A stretch of DNA of 64,000 bases from Devosia sp. Root685 (lineage in GTDB: Bacteria; Pseudomonadota; Alphaproteobacteria; Rhizobiales; Devosiaceae), in assembly GCF_001427875.1 (NCBI RefSeq), contig NZ_LMHK01000002.1, forward strand, positions 1,113,436 through 1,177,435, in the 5' to 3' direction. Of this stretch, positions 10,701-19,332 are shown piece by piece; within the stretch, counting starts at the first letter, position 1, and every line of letters begins with the position of its first letter. The translations under genes were made by a program, and so were the position numbers. Below the pieces are notes generated by a model that did no database searches, had not been told where the DNA came from, and saw nothing but the letters and a program-made list of their open reading frames with translations.

Positions 10701-11138
10701 CTATTCCCTGCGCTCGGTAACGAGCCCGATCTTGGAATAGCCCGCGGCAGAGAGCAGCCCCATGACGCGCATGACGCTGCCATAATTGGCCGTCGTGTCG
10801 CCGCGGAGGAATATCCGGTCTTCCGGGGTCGCGAGCCCGGCAACGGTCGTCACGAGGCTGGCTTCGTCGACAGGGGTTTCATCGACATAGATGGCGCCTT
10901 CGGGGGTCACGGCAACCGTGATCGGCTGGGTCTGGCTCGGCATATCGGCCGCGGCCGATTGGGGCAGATCGACAGGCACGCCGGCCGTCATCATTGGCGC
11001 TGCGACCATGAAGATGATCAGCAGCACCAGCATCACGTCCACCATGGGCGTGATGTTGATTTCACTCATGACCGCTTTCCGGCGCCCGCGACGACGGCGT
11101 CCGCCGCCGCCCCCGCCGGCTGATACACCCATGCCCAT
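10701..11138 (-). CDS. tolR: TolR, biopolymer transport protein of the ExbD family
   Basis: Proton-channel partner of TolQ. The 145-residue product has a glycine-rich, Arg-rich N-terminus, then INITPMVDVMLVLLIIFMV with the essential membrane aspartate (MVD), and a periplasmic ExbD domain. The start was set at ATG 11138 because it follows the tolQ stop by one base (TGAtATG), a usual Tol operon junction. Confidence 0.95.
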   Translation of the reverse strand: MGMGVSAGGGGGGRRRRGRRKAVMSEINITPMVDVMLVLLIIFMVAAPMMTAGVPVDLPQSAAADMPSQTQPITVAVTPEGAIYVDETPVDEASLVTTVAGLATPEDRIFLRGDTTANYGSVMRVMGLLSAAGYSKIGLVTERRE

Positions 11139-11139
11139 A

Positions 11140-11850
11140 TCAGCGGCTCCGCGCTTCGAGCTGGCGGGAAAGAATGGTCGAGAACTCGTCGGCAAAACCT
11201 TCGAGACGCCCGATCATCTTGGCCGAGTCGGCCGAAAGCTTGTTGTAGGCGATAACCGCCGGAATAGCGGCGACAAGGCCGATGGCGGTTGCAAAGAGCG
11301 CTTCAGCGATCGGGCCGGCGACAACCGCGAGATTGGTCGAGGACGAGGCGGCGATATTGGTGAAGGCGTTCATGATGCCCCAGACCGTGCCGAAAAGGCC
11401 GATAAAGGGACCAGCCGAGCCTACCGTGGCGAGAAAGCCCAGGCGCTTTTCCAAAAACTCGCTTTCGCGCGAAATGGCAACATCGAGCACCTTGTCGAGG
11501 CGCTGCTGCATGCCCACAAAGCTCGCCGCGTTCTGCTCGTGGCTGCGCTTCCATTCCTTCATGGCGGCGACGAACACCGCGCCCATGCCGCCGGACGCCT
11601 TTTCCGACTGCTGCTTGTAAAGCTCTTCAAGCGACTGGCCGGACCAGAAGGTCTTTTCGAAATTGTTCATCTCGGCGCCGACGCGGCGATAGGCGATGGT
11701 CTTGTCCACGATAATGGCCCAGCACCAGACGGAGGCGCCCAGAAGGCCCAGCATCACCGACTTGACGACGATGTCGGCCGCCCAGAACAGTCCCCAAATG
11801 GACAGGTCGGCATGTGGAGCGGCCGCTCCCACTGCATCCATGACTTCCAT
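11140..11850 (-). CDS. tolQ: TolQ, MotA/TolQ/ExbB proton channel
   Basis: Inner-membrane proton channel subunit that powers TolA. The 236-residue product has three membrane helices: VKSVMLGLLGASVWCWAI near the N-terminus and two in the second half, including VGSAGPFIGLFGTVWGIMNA, the signature of the ExbB/TolQ family. The start at 11850 is preceded by GGATCACTTC, a usable ribosome site. First gene of the tolQRAB run, downstream of ybgC with a 187-bp spacer that may carry its own promoter. Confidence 0.96.
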   Translation of the reverse strand: MEVMDAVGAAAPHADLSIWGLFWAADIVVKSVMLGLLGASVWCWAIIVDKTIAYRRVGAEMNNFEKTFWSGQSLEELYKQQSEKASGGMGAVFVAAMKEWKRSHEQNAASFVGMQQRLDKVLDVAISRESEFLEKRLGFLATVGSAGPFIGLFGTVWGIMNAFTNIAASSSTNLAVVAGPIAEALFATAIGLVAAIPAVIAYNKLSADSAKMIGRLEGFADEFSTILSRQLEARSR

Positions 11851-12037
11851 GAAGTGATCCTTTCGACCCGGCCCAAGCGCCCGGCCCCATGCTTTGTGCG
11901 ATGGGGGCGGAATCTGTCAAAATTAAGAGAAATGCCCTGCAAACCGGGCCTCTCGGCCGAGCCCTTCGCGCAATCGTCCCTTTGACTCGATTATGGTGAC
12001 CAAGTGGTTAACAAAGCGATTCCCGCGACCAACACGC

Positions 12038-12436
12038 TCAGCTTTCGCCCTGTAGCAGGGCGCGCAGCCCGGCGGGAAGGCGCACCGGGCCGCCCGAAGT
12101 CTTGATGGCAACGACCAGAACCCGAGCCTTGGTCAGCACGGTCTCTTCACGCATAATTGTCTGGTCGAGCACGAGGCGCACGGGCGTTGCTTCGGCCACT
12201 TTGGTCTCGACCGTAAGCAGATCGTCGATCTTTGCGGCGCCGAGGAAGTCGATTTCCATCTTGCGCACGGCAAAGGCGACGCCGTCTTCAATCAGCTTGA
12301 AATGGTGAATGCCGAGATCGCGCAGAAATTCGGTGCGCCCCCGCTCGAAGAACTTCAAATAGGCCGCGTGATAGACATAGCCGGAGAAATCCGTGTCTTC
12401 GTAATAGATGCGGACCGGAAAGCTATGTGTGCTCAT
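12038..12436 (-). CDS. ybgC: acyl-CoA thioesterase YbgC
   Basis: Hot-dog-fold thioesterase of the Tol-Pal operon, likely acting on short or medium acyl-CoA/ACP thioesters at the membrane. The 132-residue protein has the 4-hydroxybenzoyl-CoA-thioesterase motif YYEDTDFSGYVYHAAYLKFF near its N-terminus, with the catalytic Asp, and ERGRTEFLRDLG. The start codon overlaps the ancestral stop of the upstream NUDIX gene (ATGA), so coupling was expected there before the frameshift. Confidence 0.93.
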   Translation of the reverse strand: MSTHSFPVRIYYEDTDFSGYVYHAAYLKFFERGRTEFLRDLGIHHFKLIEDGVAFAVRKMEIDFLGAAKIDDLLTVETKVAEATPVRLVLDQTIMREETVLTKARVLVVAIKTSGGPVRLPAGLRALLQGES

Positions 12437-12929
12437 GTGCTGCGCTCGTCATGGGCGATGTGCGCGTGGGTCTTGGGCAGATCGCGCAGGAATTTCGGCA
12501 ACCAACGGGGCAACAGGTTGAATTTTTCGAGTTCATCGCCGGCAAGCGGCACCCAGTGGAAATTGAGGTCATGCCCTTCGTCCTGCCGCTCGAGCCAGGG
12601 CGAATTGCCATTCGGCCCCTGCCCGGCAGCGTTACCGCATAGAAAAATCCGAGCTCGTGAAAATCCTCGCCCTGGCGGAAATAAAAGCTCTCGGAGGTGG
12701 CGAGCATCGGCCCGATTTCGGCTGGCATGGCCAGTTCCTCGGCAATCTCGCGCGTCAGGCTAAGGCGGCTATCCTCGCCCAGTTCGACGCGGCCGCCGGG
12801 CAGCATGGCGAAGTCGTCGTCATCCTCGCGGCAGATCAGCACGTGGCCATCGGCGACGATGATTCCGGCAACGCGGAAATTGAAACGGCCTTCCTTCATG
12901 GGAAAGCTCAACACATGGCGTGCGGTCAC
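12433..12929 (-). pseudogene. NUDIX hydrolase with a one-base frameshift
   Basis: The first ~105 codons encode a NUDIX protein: FRVAGIIVADGHVLI, then the NUDIX box GGRVELGEDSRLSLTREIAEEL with the REIAEE core. After FFYAVTLPG the reading frame loses sense (Ser/Arg/Cys-rich and unlike a NUDIX end), but reading one base back gives GPNGNSPWLERQDEGHDLNF and WVPLAGDELEKFNLLPRWLP, a normal C-terminus. The expected GGC-CAG-GGG is GGC-AGG-GG here, so one base is missing near 12621. In that frame the stop forms an ATGA overlap with ybgC. The current frame also happens to end here without a stop problem. The GTG start at 12929 overlaps the metallophosphoesterase stop. Either a real mutation or an assembly error. 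Confidence 0.85.
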
Positions 12930-13780
12930 GCTTGGCCTCCCAGTTCGATGAGGACGATTTCAGGTGCAGCATCGAAGCGCAGCGGCAGTCCGGAATGACC
13001 GAGGCCGGCGCCGACGATCAAATGCCGTTGATTTTCAATGATATGACCATGCAGATACCGCCGGCCATAGCGCGACGGCACGACAGGCGCAAAGCCGAAG
13101 AACCGGATCTGGCCGCGATGAACATGGCCGGAGAGGGTCAGCGCGACGCGGGCGGGGACATCGGGAAAAATGTCGGGTTCATGGGCCATGAGGATGATGG
13201 GCGCATTATCCGTGACCCCTGCCAGGGTGGCATCGAGATCGTGCAGCGGCGTGCCGTCGTCGAATTCCGTACACTGATCGCCGAGCCCGGCCAGCCAGAA
13301 GTTTTTGCCGTGCCAGGTCAAGGGGATAGCCTGGTTGATGTGGACCGGAATGCCTACCTTCTCCAGCGCATTTTTGGCTGGCGGGTTAGGTAAAAAGCGG
13401 TGCCGCTTGGCGATGAGGCGGGGATAATCGTGATTGCCGAGGACGGCATGGACGCCGAGCGGGGCCTGCAGGCGGGCGAGGACGCGGGCCCAGTCATGGG
13501 GCGCGACGGGTCGGCTGAAGCGGGGGCCGTCCTCGAAATCACCCACAAGCAGGATGATATCGGGGTTTAGCGCATTGGTCTTTTCGACAATGGCTTCAAG
13601 GGCTTGAAGGCCAATCCAGGGTTCGGAAAAATGAAAGTCGCTGAGCATGGCGATGCGCAGTTTCAGGTCCTGCGGCCAATTGGGAATGTCAGGCGCATAG
13701 CGGCGCACGACGATATCGGTATGGCCGATCCAGCTATGGGCGCCGAAGAGGCTGAGGAGGCGCTGGAGGATTGGCGCCAT
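12926..13780 (-). CDS. metallophosphoesterase, YaeI-like
   Basis: Calcineurin-like phosphoesterase of 284 residues. Metal-binding motifs occur in order: AMLSDFHFSEP (DxH), VGDFEDG (GDxxD), AVLGNHDY (GNHD), MAHEPD and LSGHVHRGQ. This pattern fits the YaeI/YkuE group, which hydrolyse phosphodiesters or lipid-phosphate substrates; the actual substrate is unknown. There is a short N-terminal stretch but no clear membrane anchor. It begins two bases after ruvB and overlaps the next gene by GTGA. Confidence 0.88.
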   Translation of the reverse strand: MAPILQRLLSLFGAHSWIGHTDIVVRRYAPDIPNWPQDLKLRIAMLSDFHFSEPWIGLQALEAIVEKTNALNPDIILLVGDFEDGPRFSRPVAPHDWARVLARLQAPLGVHAVLGNHDYPRLIAKRHRFLPNPPAKNALEKVGIPVHINQAIPLTWHGKNFWLAGLGDQCTEFDDGTPLHDLDATLAGVTDNAPIILMAHEPDIFPDVPARVALTLSGHVHRGQIRFFGFAPVVPSRYGRRYLHGHIIENQRHLIVGAGLGHSGLPLRFDAAPEIVLIELGGQA

Positions 13781-13782
13781 GC

Positions 13783-14826
13783 TCAGTCCTCGCCCCCTTC
13801 TTCCTCAAAGAGATTGGCCTGCAGGCCGACAAAGCCCTGCGGCACGGCTTTATTGAGGTGCTGGAAGGCGATAGCGGTCAGCATGCGGCCGCGCGGGGTG
13901 CGCTGGATGAAGCCTTGCTGCAGCAAATAGGGCTCGACGATTTCCTCGATGGCGTCCCGCGGCTCGCTGAGCGCGGCGGCAATGGTCTCGATACCGACGG
14001 GGCCGCCATTGTAGAAATCGGCGATGGTATTGAGGTAGCGCCGGTCCAGCTGATCGAGCCCGCGCGCGTCAACATCGAGGCGTAAGAGTGCCTTATCGGC
14101 TAGCACACTGTTAACCTCTGACACCCCGTCAACGAGGGCAAAGTCAATGACGCGTCGCAACAGGCGACCGGCAATGCGCGGGGTGCCGCGCGAACGTCGC
14201 GCGATCTCAAGGGCGCCATCGGGCGCCATGGGCATGCCCATCAGACGCGCGCCGCGCGTGACGATCTTCACCAGTTCCTGCGGGGTGTAAAAATTGAGGC
14301 GGACAGGAATGCCGAAGCGGTCGCGCAGCGGCGTGGTAAGAAGGCCCGCGCGGGTGGTGGCGCCGACAAGGGTGAATTTGGCGAGGTCGATGCGGACCGA
14401 GCGGGCGGCCGGACCTTCGCCGATAATGAGGTCGAGCTGAAAATCCTCCATCGCGGGATAGAGCACTTCCTCGATCGCGGGATTGAGGCGATGGATTTCA
14501 TCGATGAAGAGGACGTCGCGCTCTTCGAGATTGGTCAGTAGCGCGGCGAGATCGCCGGCCTTGGCGATGACCGGGCCGGAGGTGGCGCGAAAACCGACGC
14601 CCAATTCCTTGGCGATGATCTGAGCCAGCGTCGTTTTGCCAAGGCCCGGCGGGCCGACAAAGAGGACGTGATCGAGCGCGCCGCCGCGTTTCTTGGCGGC
14701 TTCGATGAAGACTTCGAGATTGGCCCGCGCATCGGCCTGGCCGACGAAATCGGAAAAGCCGGACGGACGCAGCGCGACGTCAAGCGTTCCGTCGCGGCCA
14801 ACTGCGGGGGAAGTAAGGTCGGTCAC
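13783..14826 (-). CDS. ruvB: Holliday junction branch-migration helicase RuvB
   Basis: AAA+ motor that moves Holliday junctions with RuvA. The 347-residue protein has Walker A GPPGLGKT (58-65), Walker B FIDEIHRL, sensor [10 protein letters not shown], and the C-terminal winged helix [20 protein letters not shown]...[14 protein letters not shown]. It starts with GTG, and that codon overlaps the stop of the toxin gene upstream (GTGA). There is no strong independent ribosome site (only GGAA about 12 bases away), so its translation is likely coupled to the toxin-antitoxin genes. Confidence 0.97.
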   Translation of the reverse strand: MTDLTSPAVGRDGTLDVALRPSGFSDFVGQADARANLEVFIEAAKKRGGALDHVLFVGPPGLGKTTLAQIIAKELGVGFRATSGPVIAKAGDLAALLTNLEERDVLFIDEIHRLNPAIEEVLYPAMEDFQLDLIIGEGPAARSVRIDLAKFTLVGATTRAGLLTTPLRDRFGIPVRLNFYTPQELVKIVTRGARLMGMPMAPDGALEIARRSRGTPRIAGRLLRRVIDFALVDGVSEVNSVLADKALLRLDVDARGLDQLDRRYLNTIADFYNGGPVGIETIAAALSEPRDAIEEIVEPYLLQQGFIQRTPRGRMLTAIAFQHLNKAVPQGFVGLQANLFEEEGGED

Positions 14827-15221
14827 GCGAGCAATTCCATTCCGGGTATGCGTTTGGCGGCGTCTTTGTCGAAGGTGGCGACGGAGCGGCAGCCGCTGGC
14901 GGTTGCGAGCTGTGCGATAAACGCATCGACGAAGCCTACTTTTGGCTGGCGCGAGAGATGAGCGGCTTCCTCGACAAGATCAGGTTTTTCGATGACAAGG
15001 TCTGGGCTTTGCAGAAGAGCGAGCACAAGGTCGGCAATCTGCTCTTTGGAATAGCCGTAGCGCCTGTTCAAGAGCCAGGTAAACTCGGTCATCACGACAA
15101 TGCCGACATAGGCTGGGTCATTGGCGGATCGCGCCGCAAAGAAGGCTTTGGCCAATTCGTGCTGCCGTGCATCGTCAGGCACGACAAGGCGCAGCAGCAC
15201 ATTGGTATCGACGGCAATCAT
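14823..15221 (-). CDS. PIN-domain toxin of the VapC type
   Basis: 132-residue PIN nuclease. Acidic catalytic residues are visible: [11 protein letters not shown] near the start, the glutamate of VMTEFTWLL, the aspartate of [13 protein letters not shown], and ATFDKDA near the end. PIN toxins of this family cleave tRNA or rRNA. The ATG start overlaps the antitoxin stop (ATGA) and its own stop overlaps the ruvB start (GTGA). The module sits inside the ruv cluster. Confidence 0.9.
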   Translation of the reverse strand: MIAVDTNVLLRLVVPDDARQHELAKAFFAARSANDPAYVGIVVMTEFTWLLNRRYGYSKEQIADLVLALLQSPDLVIEKPDLVEEAAHLSRQPKVGFVDAFIAQLATASGCRSVATFDKDAAKRIPGMELLA

Positions 15222-15502
15222 CTGCGAGTAGCGCGGTCAAACCGCTCAGCCACTGCTTCGGCGATGGCATCGTCCATTTCTTCGATGGTGAGATGCTTGC
15301 CGCTGGGCGGTTTGCCCAAAAAACCTGCAAGATCTACGGCCCGTAGGGTCCGCGGCCTCACGATGGCTTTGCCGTCATCCATGATCCACTCCACTTGCGC
15401 GCCTTCGCTCAACCCAAGAAAGTCCCGCACTTCCTTGGGGACTGTGGTTTGACCTTTGCTAGTCATCCGACCAACAAAAGTCTCCTTCCGAGAACCAGAC
15501 AT
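15218..15502 (-). CDS. AbrB/SpoVT-type antitoxin
   Basis: 94-residue antitoxin. The N-terminal half carries GRMTSKGQTTVPKEVRDFLGL, the swapped-hairpin AbrB DNA-binding fold; the C-terminal half (HLTIEEMDDAIAEAVAERF) is the likely toxin-wrapping tail. It is cotranscribed with the PIN gene and probably represses its own promoter (see the inverted repeat at 15519-15545). GGAGAG precedes the ATG at 15502. Confidence 0.88.
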   Translation of the reverse strand: MSGSRKETFVGRMTSKGQTTVPKEVRDFLGLSEGAQVEWIMDDGKAIVRPRTLRAVDLAGFLGKPPSGKHLTIEEMDDAIAEAVAERFDRATRR

Positions 15503-15518
15503 CCACGCTCTCCAAAAT

Positions 15519-15560
15519 TTCCTTACAAAGCAAAATAGTAAGGAACACGAGAAAATGCAA
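15519..15560 (-). promoter_or_regulatory. promoter and inverted-repeat operator of the TA-ruvB unit
   Basis: Read on the minus strand: TTGCAT (15555-15560), 17 bp, then TATTTT (15532-15537), a good housekeeping promoter. A perfect 8-bp inverted repeat, TTCCTTAC at 15519-15526 and GTAAGGAA at 15538-15545, brackets the -10 box. That is the layout expected for an autorepressed toxin-antitoxin operon. AT-rich compared with surrounding genes. Confidence 0.65.
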
Positions 15561-15562
15561 GA

Positions 15563-16180
15563 TTATTGACTCAGTTCCCTCAGCCCCAACCGGATCAGCT
15601 TCTCGGTCGCGGTATCCTCACCCTCTTTCGCCACAACCCGTGCCAGCGCAGCGGAAGCCTGGGCGCTGGAGTAGCCGAGATTGGTGAGGGCTGACACGGC
15701 GTCGGCGACGTTGCTGCGGGCGACGCCTTCGCCCAAGGCGGTTTGAAGGCCGAGCGTGCCGGCGTCGATACCGCCGATGACGGGAACCTTGCCCTTGAGT
15801 TCGGTGACGATGCGGACGGCGAGTTTGGGGCCGACGCCATTGGCGCGACCGACCATAGCCTTGTCCTGCAGGGCAATGGCGCTCGACAATTCGGCCGGCG
15901 ACAGGACGGAGAGAATGGCAAGCGCGACGCGCGCGCCGACCCCCTGCACCGTGGTCAGCAGCAGGAACCAGGATTTTTCCGCTTCGCTGGCAAAGCCAAA
16001 AAGGCGGATGAGATCTTCGCGCAGGATCGTCTCGATAAAGACGACGGTTGCTTCGCCGACGCGTGGCAGGGACTGCAGGGTGCGGGTAGAACAGTGCACC
16101 TCGTAACAGACGCCGCCGCAATCAATAAGCACCCAATCGTCACCAAAACTGTCGACCAGGCCCTTGAGCTTGCCGATCAT
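15563..16180 (-). CDS. ruvA: Holliday junction ATP-dependent DNA helicase subunit RuvA
   Basis: Junction-binding tetramer that recruits RuvB. The 205-residue protein starts [13 protein letters not shown], shows the OB-fold start, then paired helix-hairpin-helix motifs ([39 protein letters not shown]) and a C-terminal RuvB-contact domain. Start overlaps the ruvC stop by ATGA, giving ruvC-ruvA coupling. Unlike in most relatives, ruvB does not follow directly: a toxin-antitoxin pair intervenes. Confidence 0.97.
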   Translation of the reverse strand: MIGKLKGLVDSFGDDWVLIDCGGVCYEVHCSTRTLQSLPRVGEATVVFIETILREDLIRLFGFASEAEKSWFLLLTTVQGVGARVALAILSVLSPAELSSAIALQDKAMVGRANGVGPKLAVRIVTELKGKVPVIGGIDAGTLGLQTALGEGVARSNVADAVSALTNLGYSSAQASAALARVVAKEGEDTATEKLIRLGLRELSQ

Positions 16181-16683
16181 AAAAGCGCTCCCATGCGACG
16201 TGCGGAAACCCGGTGGTGGGCGTGGCAAATGGCGACGGCCAGGGCGTCCGCAGCGTCGGCGCCTTTGAAATTGGCTGTGGGCAGCAGGGTGCGCACCATC
16301 AGTTCGACCTGTTTCTTGTCCGCGTGGCCCGTACCGACCACGGATTTTTTGACCAGATTAGTGGCATATTCGGCGACAAAAAGCCCGTGCTGCGCCGGGG
16401 TGACCAGCGCCACGCCGCGCGCCTGCCCCAGGATCAGCGCCGAACGGGGCCCGGCATTGACGAAGGTTTCTTCGACCGCCGCTTCCCCGGGCTGGTGCTG
16501 GGCCAGCACTTCCTTGAGGCCTGCGGCCAGCATGGCGAGGCGATCGGCCAGCATGCCATCGATCGGCGGCGTGACGGTTCCGGCCGCCACAAAGCTCAGC
16601 CGATTGTCGAGCGCATCGACAATGCCCCAGCCGCAGCGGCGCAGCCCTGGATCGATGCCGATGATTCGAACACTCTTGCTCAT
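16177..16683 (-). CDS. ruvC: crossover junction endodeoxyribonuclease RuvC
   Basis: Holliday-junction resolvase of the RNase H fold. The 168-residue product begins [13 protein letters not shown] with the first catalytic aspartate (D11), then [11 protein letters not shown] with the second acid and [15 protein letters not shown] with the last acidic residues. ATG at 16683 is chosen because upstream extension is not family-like. First gene of the ruv series, divergent from the diguanylate cyclase gene. Confidence 0.96.
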   Translation of the reverse strand: MSKSVRIIGIDPGLRRCGWGIVDALDNRLSFVAAGTVTPPIDGMLADRLAMLAAGLKEVLAQHQPGEAAVEETFVNAGPRSALILGQARGVALVTPAQHGLFVAEYATNLVKKSVVGTGHADKKQVELMVRTLLPTANFKGADAADALAVAICHAHHRVSARRMGALL

Positions 16684-16850
16684 GGCGATCCTTCTAGCAG
16701 TTTCAACGAACCTACCAAGACCAAAGTGAACAAAACAGAAACTTCGTCGCGCCAAGAACCTGTGATAGCTCAAAATTTACCGAATGGAGAAACGGGGTAT
16801 TCAGAAACGGCGCCCTAGGGTCTTCCGGGACGCAGGGATATTGATTCAGC

Positions 16851-17594
16851 ATGACGGGGCTAGCAACGGCGCTACCGAAGCAGGCTTGGCTTTGGGTTTT
16901 CCGCAAAACACTGCTTATGACAGGCGTTTCGGTCGTTATCTCGGTGATGGCGACCGTTGTCTTTATGGCGACGTTTTCCGCCGGCGTGGACATGCCCGGG
17001 CTGATCGTCTCCATCGTCATGCCAATCGGCCTTGGTGGACCGATGATCCTGGCATTCGCCATCGGCACGGAGCGGATGCGCTATGCCAATCAGCAATTGC
17101 ATCGCCTCGCCACCATTGACGGCCTCACCGAGGTTCTCAACCGCCGCGCTTTTGCCAGCGCGGTTGAAAAATATTGCACGGCGCCGCATCGCCGCGGCGT
17201 GCTGCTGGTGATCGATGCCGACCATTTCAAAGCCGTTAACGATCGTTTTGGCCATGACCAGGGGGATGAAGCGCTCAAGCTCATTGCCCAGCGGCTAAGC
17301 CGCACCATTCCCCGTGACGGCCTTGTGGGGCGGCTCGGTGGAGAGGAATTCGGCATTTATTTGCCCGGCATGGATCTGGCTTCAGCCGAAGAGGTAGCCG
17401 GCGCGGTGCGCCGCGCCATTGCCGAAATCGACTTCAGGCCCGAGAACACGCAATGCCCGCTCTCGGTGAGCATTGGTGGGGCATCCCACGCCAAACCGAT
17501 CATATTCAGAACGCTTTATCGCGAAGCCGACGAACGTCTCTATAGCGCCAAGCAAAGCGGCCGCGACTGCGTCGCCCTGCCCCAGGCGGCCTGA
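16851..17594 (+). CDS. membrane diguanylate cyclase without an inhibitory site
   Basis: 247-residue GGDEF protein predicted to make c-di-GMP from two GTP. Two hydrophobic segments (about 22-42 and 50-70) anchor it; a cytosolic GGDEF domain follows with LATIDGLTEVLNRRAF and active-site GGEEF (163-167). The RxxD inhibitory site expected five residues upstream is absent: the equivalent tetrad is PRDG. So feedback inhibition by c-di-GMP may be lost. It is directly followed by a paralogous gene, suggesting tandem duplication. Confidence 0.9.
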   Translation: MTGLATALPKQAWLWVFRKTLLMTGVSVVISVMATVVFMATFSAGVDMPGLIVSIVMPIGLGGPMILAFAIGTERMRYANQQLHRLATIDGLTEVLNRRAFASAVEKYCTAPHRRGVLLVIDADHFKAVNDRFGHDQGDEALKLIAQRLSRTIPRDGLVGRLGGEEFGIYLPGMDLASAEEVAGAVRRAIAEIDFRPENTQCPLSVSIGGASHAKPIIFRTLYREADERLYSAKQSGRDCVALPQAA

Positions 17595-17652
17595 CCATCG
17601 CATTTCTCTTCCTCTCTTCGCCTCACCGTTCAAGAGCCAGAAGGTTGCCAGC

Positions 17653-18435
17653 ATGATGTCACCGCGCGCGGTCAACGGTTTGCAAAGCTGGTCCAGCGTT
17701 GCCCGCTGGACCCTCTTTGGCCCCTTGGCCTGTGTCATCATTGCGCTGGTTTATAATGCCGTCGCCTTTGCCGACCTCGGCGAGGAAGCGCTGCAGCGCG
17801 CCATGGTTTCGGCGATAATGCTGCCGCTTCTTCTTGCAGTGCCGCTGTTTTTCTATCTCTCGATGCGCATCCGCTCGCTCGCCATCATGAACCGGCGGCT
17901 GGGCCTTGTGGCGCGCACCGACAGCCTCACTGCCTGCCTCAATCGCGGCGCCTTTACCGCCAAGGTGGAAACGCATCTCTCGAGCAATGTCGGGCCGCAA
18001 ACTGGCGCGCTACTGATCATCGACGCGGACAATTTCAAGGCGATCAACGATCTGCATGGTCACGATGCCGGCGACGAGGCCCTGACGATCTTGGCGCGGT
18101 CCATCCGTTCGGTGCTGCGGGCCGGCGATTTGATCGGGCGCATGGGCGGGGAGGAATTCGGCGTCTTCCTGCCGAGCGTTGATCAGGCCGAGGCCGAACA
18201 GATGGCCGAGCGGGTGCGCCGGGCCGTGCAACTGGCGCAATTTTCGCCGCGCGGCCAGACCTATGCGCTGACGGTCAGCATCGGTGGCGCGGTCTTTGAC
18301 GGCACCACCAATTTCACCGAGCTTTTCCACATTGCCGACCAGCGGCTCTATGGCGCCAAGCATTCGGGTCGCAACCAGGCCGCCATCGTCCATACGCTCG
18401 ATCAACCGCCGGTCGACTATAGAAAATCGGCGTGA
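17653..18435 (+). CDS. membrane diguanylate cyclase with an inhibitory site
   Basis: 260-residue paralogue of the preceding gene. Two hydrophobic helices (about 20-40 and 53-72), then GGDEF domain with LVARTDSLTACLNRGAF, GGEEF at 165-169 and, unlike its neighbour, a canonical inhibitory site RAGD at 156-159, exactly five residues before. The start ATG at 17653 has AGAAGG upstream; a longer frame exists but runs through the neighbouring gene's end and looks non-coding. Confidence 0.9.
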   Translation: MMSPRAVNGLQSWSSVARWTLFGPLACVIIALVYNAVAFADLGEEALQRAMVSAIMLPLLLAVPLFFYLSMRIRSLAIMNRRLGLVARTDSLTACLNRGAFTAKVETHLSSNVGPQTGALLIIDADNFKAINDLHGHDAGDEALTILARSIRSVLRAGDLIGRMGGEEFGVFLPSVDQAEAEQMAERVRRAVQLAQFSPRGQTYALTVSIGGAVFDGTTNFTELFHIADQRLYGAKHSGRNQAAIVHTLDQPPVDYRKSA

Positions 18436-18458
18436 AAAAGGGCGGTGTGAACCGCCCT
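18435..18458 (-). terminator. terminator after yebC (convergent with the cyclase gene)
   Basis: The 7-8-bp stem GGGCGGT/ACCGCCC with a 4-base loop is followed on the minus strand by TTTTT, 38 bp past the yebC stop. The stem also follows the plus-strand cyclase stop within three bases, so it may serve both. Confidence 0.7.
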
Positions 18459-18496
18459 CAAACATGCTGCTGAGATTGCGAAGTGTCCGCTGTGAC

Positions 18497-19243
18497 TTAG
18501 CCAGCTATTTTCGCTGCGTCTTCTTCGCTGATGTCGAAGTTCGAATAGACATTCTGCACGTCGTCATCTTCTTCGAGCGTCGCGATCAGCTTCATCAGCG
18601 TTGCGCCCTTTTCGGCGTCGATCGGGGTCTCGTTCTGGGGCTTCCAGATGGCCTTTACCGATTCTGCTTCCCCCAGCACCTTTTCAAGCGCGGCGGAGAC
18701 TTCGGCCATGGCTTCGAAGCTGGTATAGATATAATGGCCTTCTTCATCGCTCTCGACATCGTCGGCGCCGGCCTCGATGGCGGCTTCCATGACCTTGTCG
18801 TCCGAGCCGGCCGCAAGCGGATAGGTGATTTCGCCGACGCGATCGAACATGAAGCCGACCGAACCGGTTTCGCCCAAAGCGCCACCGTTCTTGGAGAAGT
18901 AGGAGCGCACGTTCGAAGCGGTGCGGTTGCGATTGTCGGTCAGCGCTTCGACGATGACGGCGACGCCGCCGGGGCCGTAACCTTCATAGCGGATTTCGTC
19001 ATAGTTCTCGCCATCGCTCCCCATCGCCTTCTTGATGGCGCGATCGATATTGTCCTTGGGCATGGACTGCGAGCGGGCATTGGTGACAGCCAGGCGCAGA
19101 CGCGCATTGAAGGCCGGGTCAGGCATGCCCATTTTGGCGGCGACGGTGATTTCGCGCGCCAGCTTGGAAAAGACCTTGGAGCGCACCGCGTCGCTCTTGC
19201 CCTTGCGGTGCATGATGTTCTTGGCGTGTGAATGGCCGGCCAT
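18497..19243 (-). CDS. yebC: YebC/TACO1 family protein
   Basis: 248-residue member of the YebC/PmpR family, annotated historically as a transcription regulator and more recently implicated as a translation factor for difficult stretches such as polyproline. Hallmarks: [18 protein letters not shown] at the start, the [20 protein letters not shown] block, and the acidic C-terminal region. Interesting in view of the highly proline-rich TolA nearby. Distance of 89 bp to the secreted protein upstream suggests the same transcript. Normally yebC is next to ruvC; here two cyclases separate them. Confidence 0.95.
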   Translation of the reverse strand: MAGHSHAKNIMHRKGKSDAVRSKVFSKLAREITVAAKMGMPDPAFNARLRLAVTNARSQSMPKDNIDRAIKKAMGSDGENYDEIRYEGYGPGGVAVIVEALTDNRNRTASNVRSYFSKNGGALGETGSVGFMFDRVGEITYPLAAGSDDKVMEAAIEAGADDVESDEEGHYIYTSFEAMAEVSAALEKVLGEAESVKAIWKPQNETPIDAEKGATLMKLIATLEEDDDVQNVYSNFDISEEDAAKIAG

Positions 19244-19332
19244 TCGCGCACTCCGATATTAGTGAATTGGGGTCAGGTGGTGCCTTATAAGCAAGCATGG
19301 CCCACTTGTGAAGCGCCGGGAGGCAAGACGGC

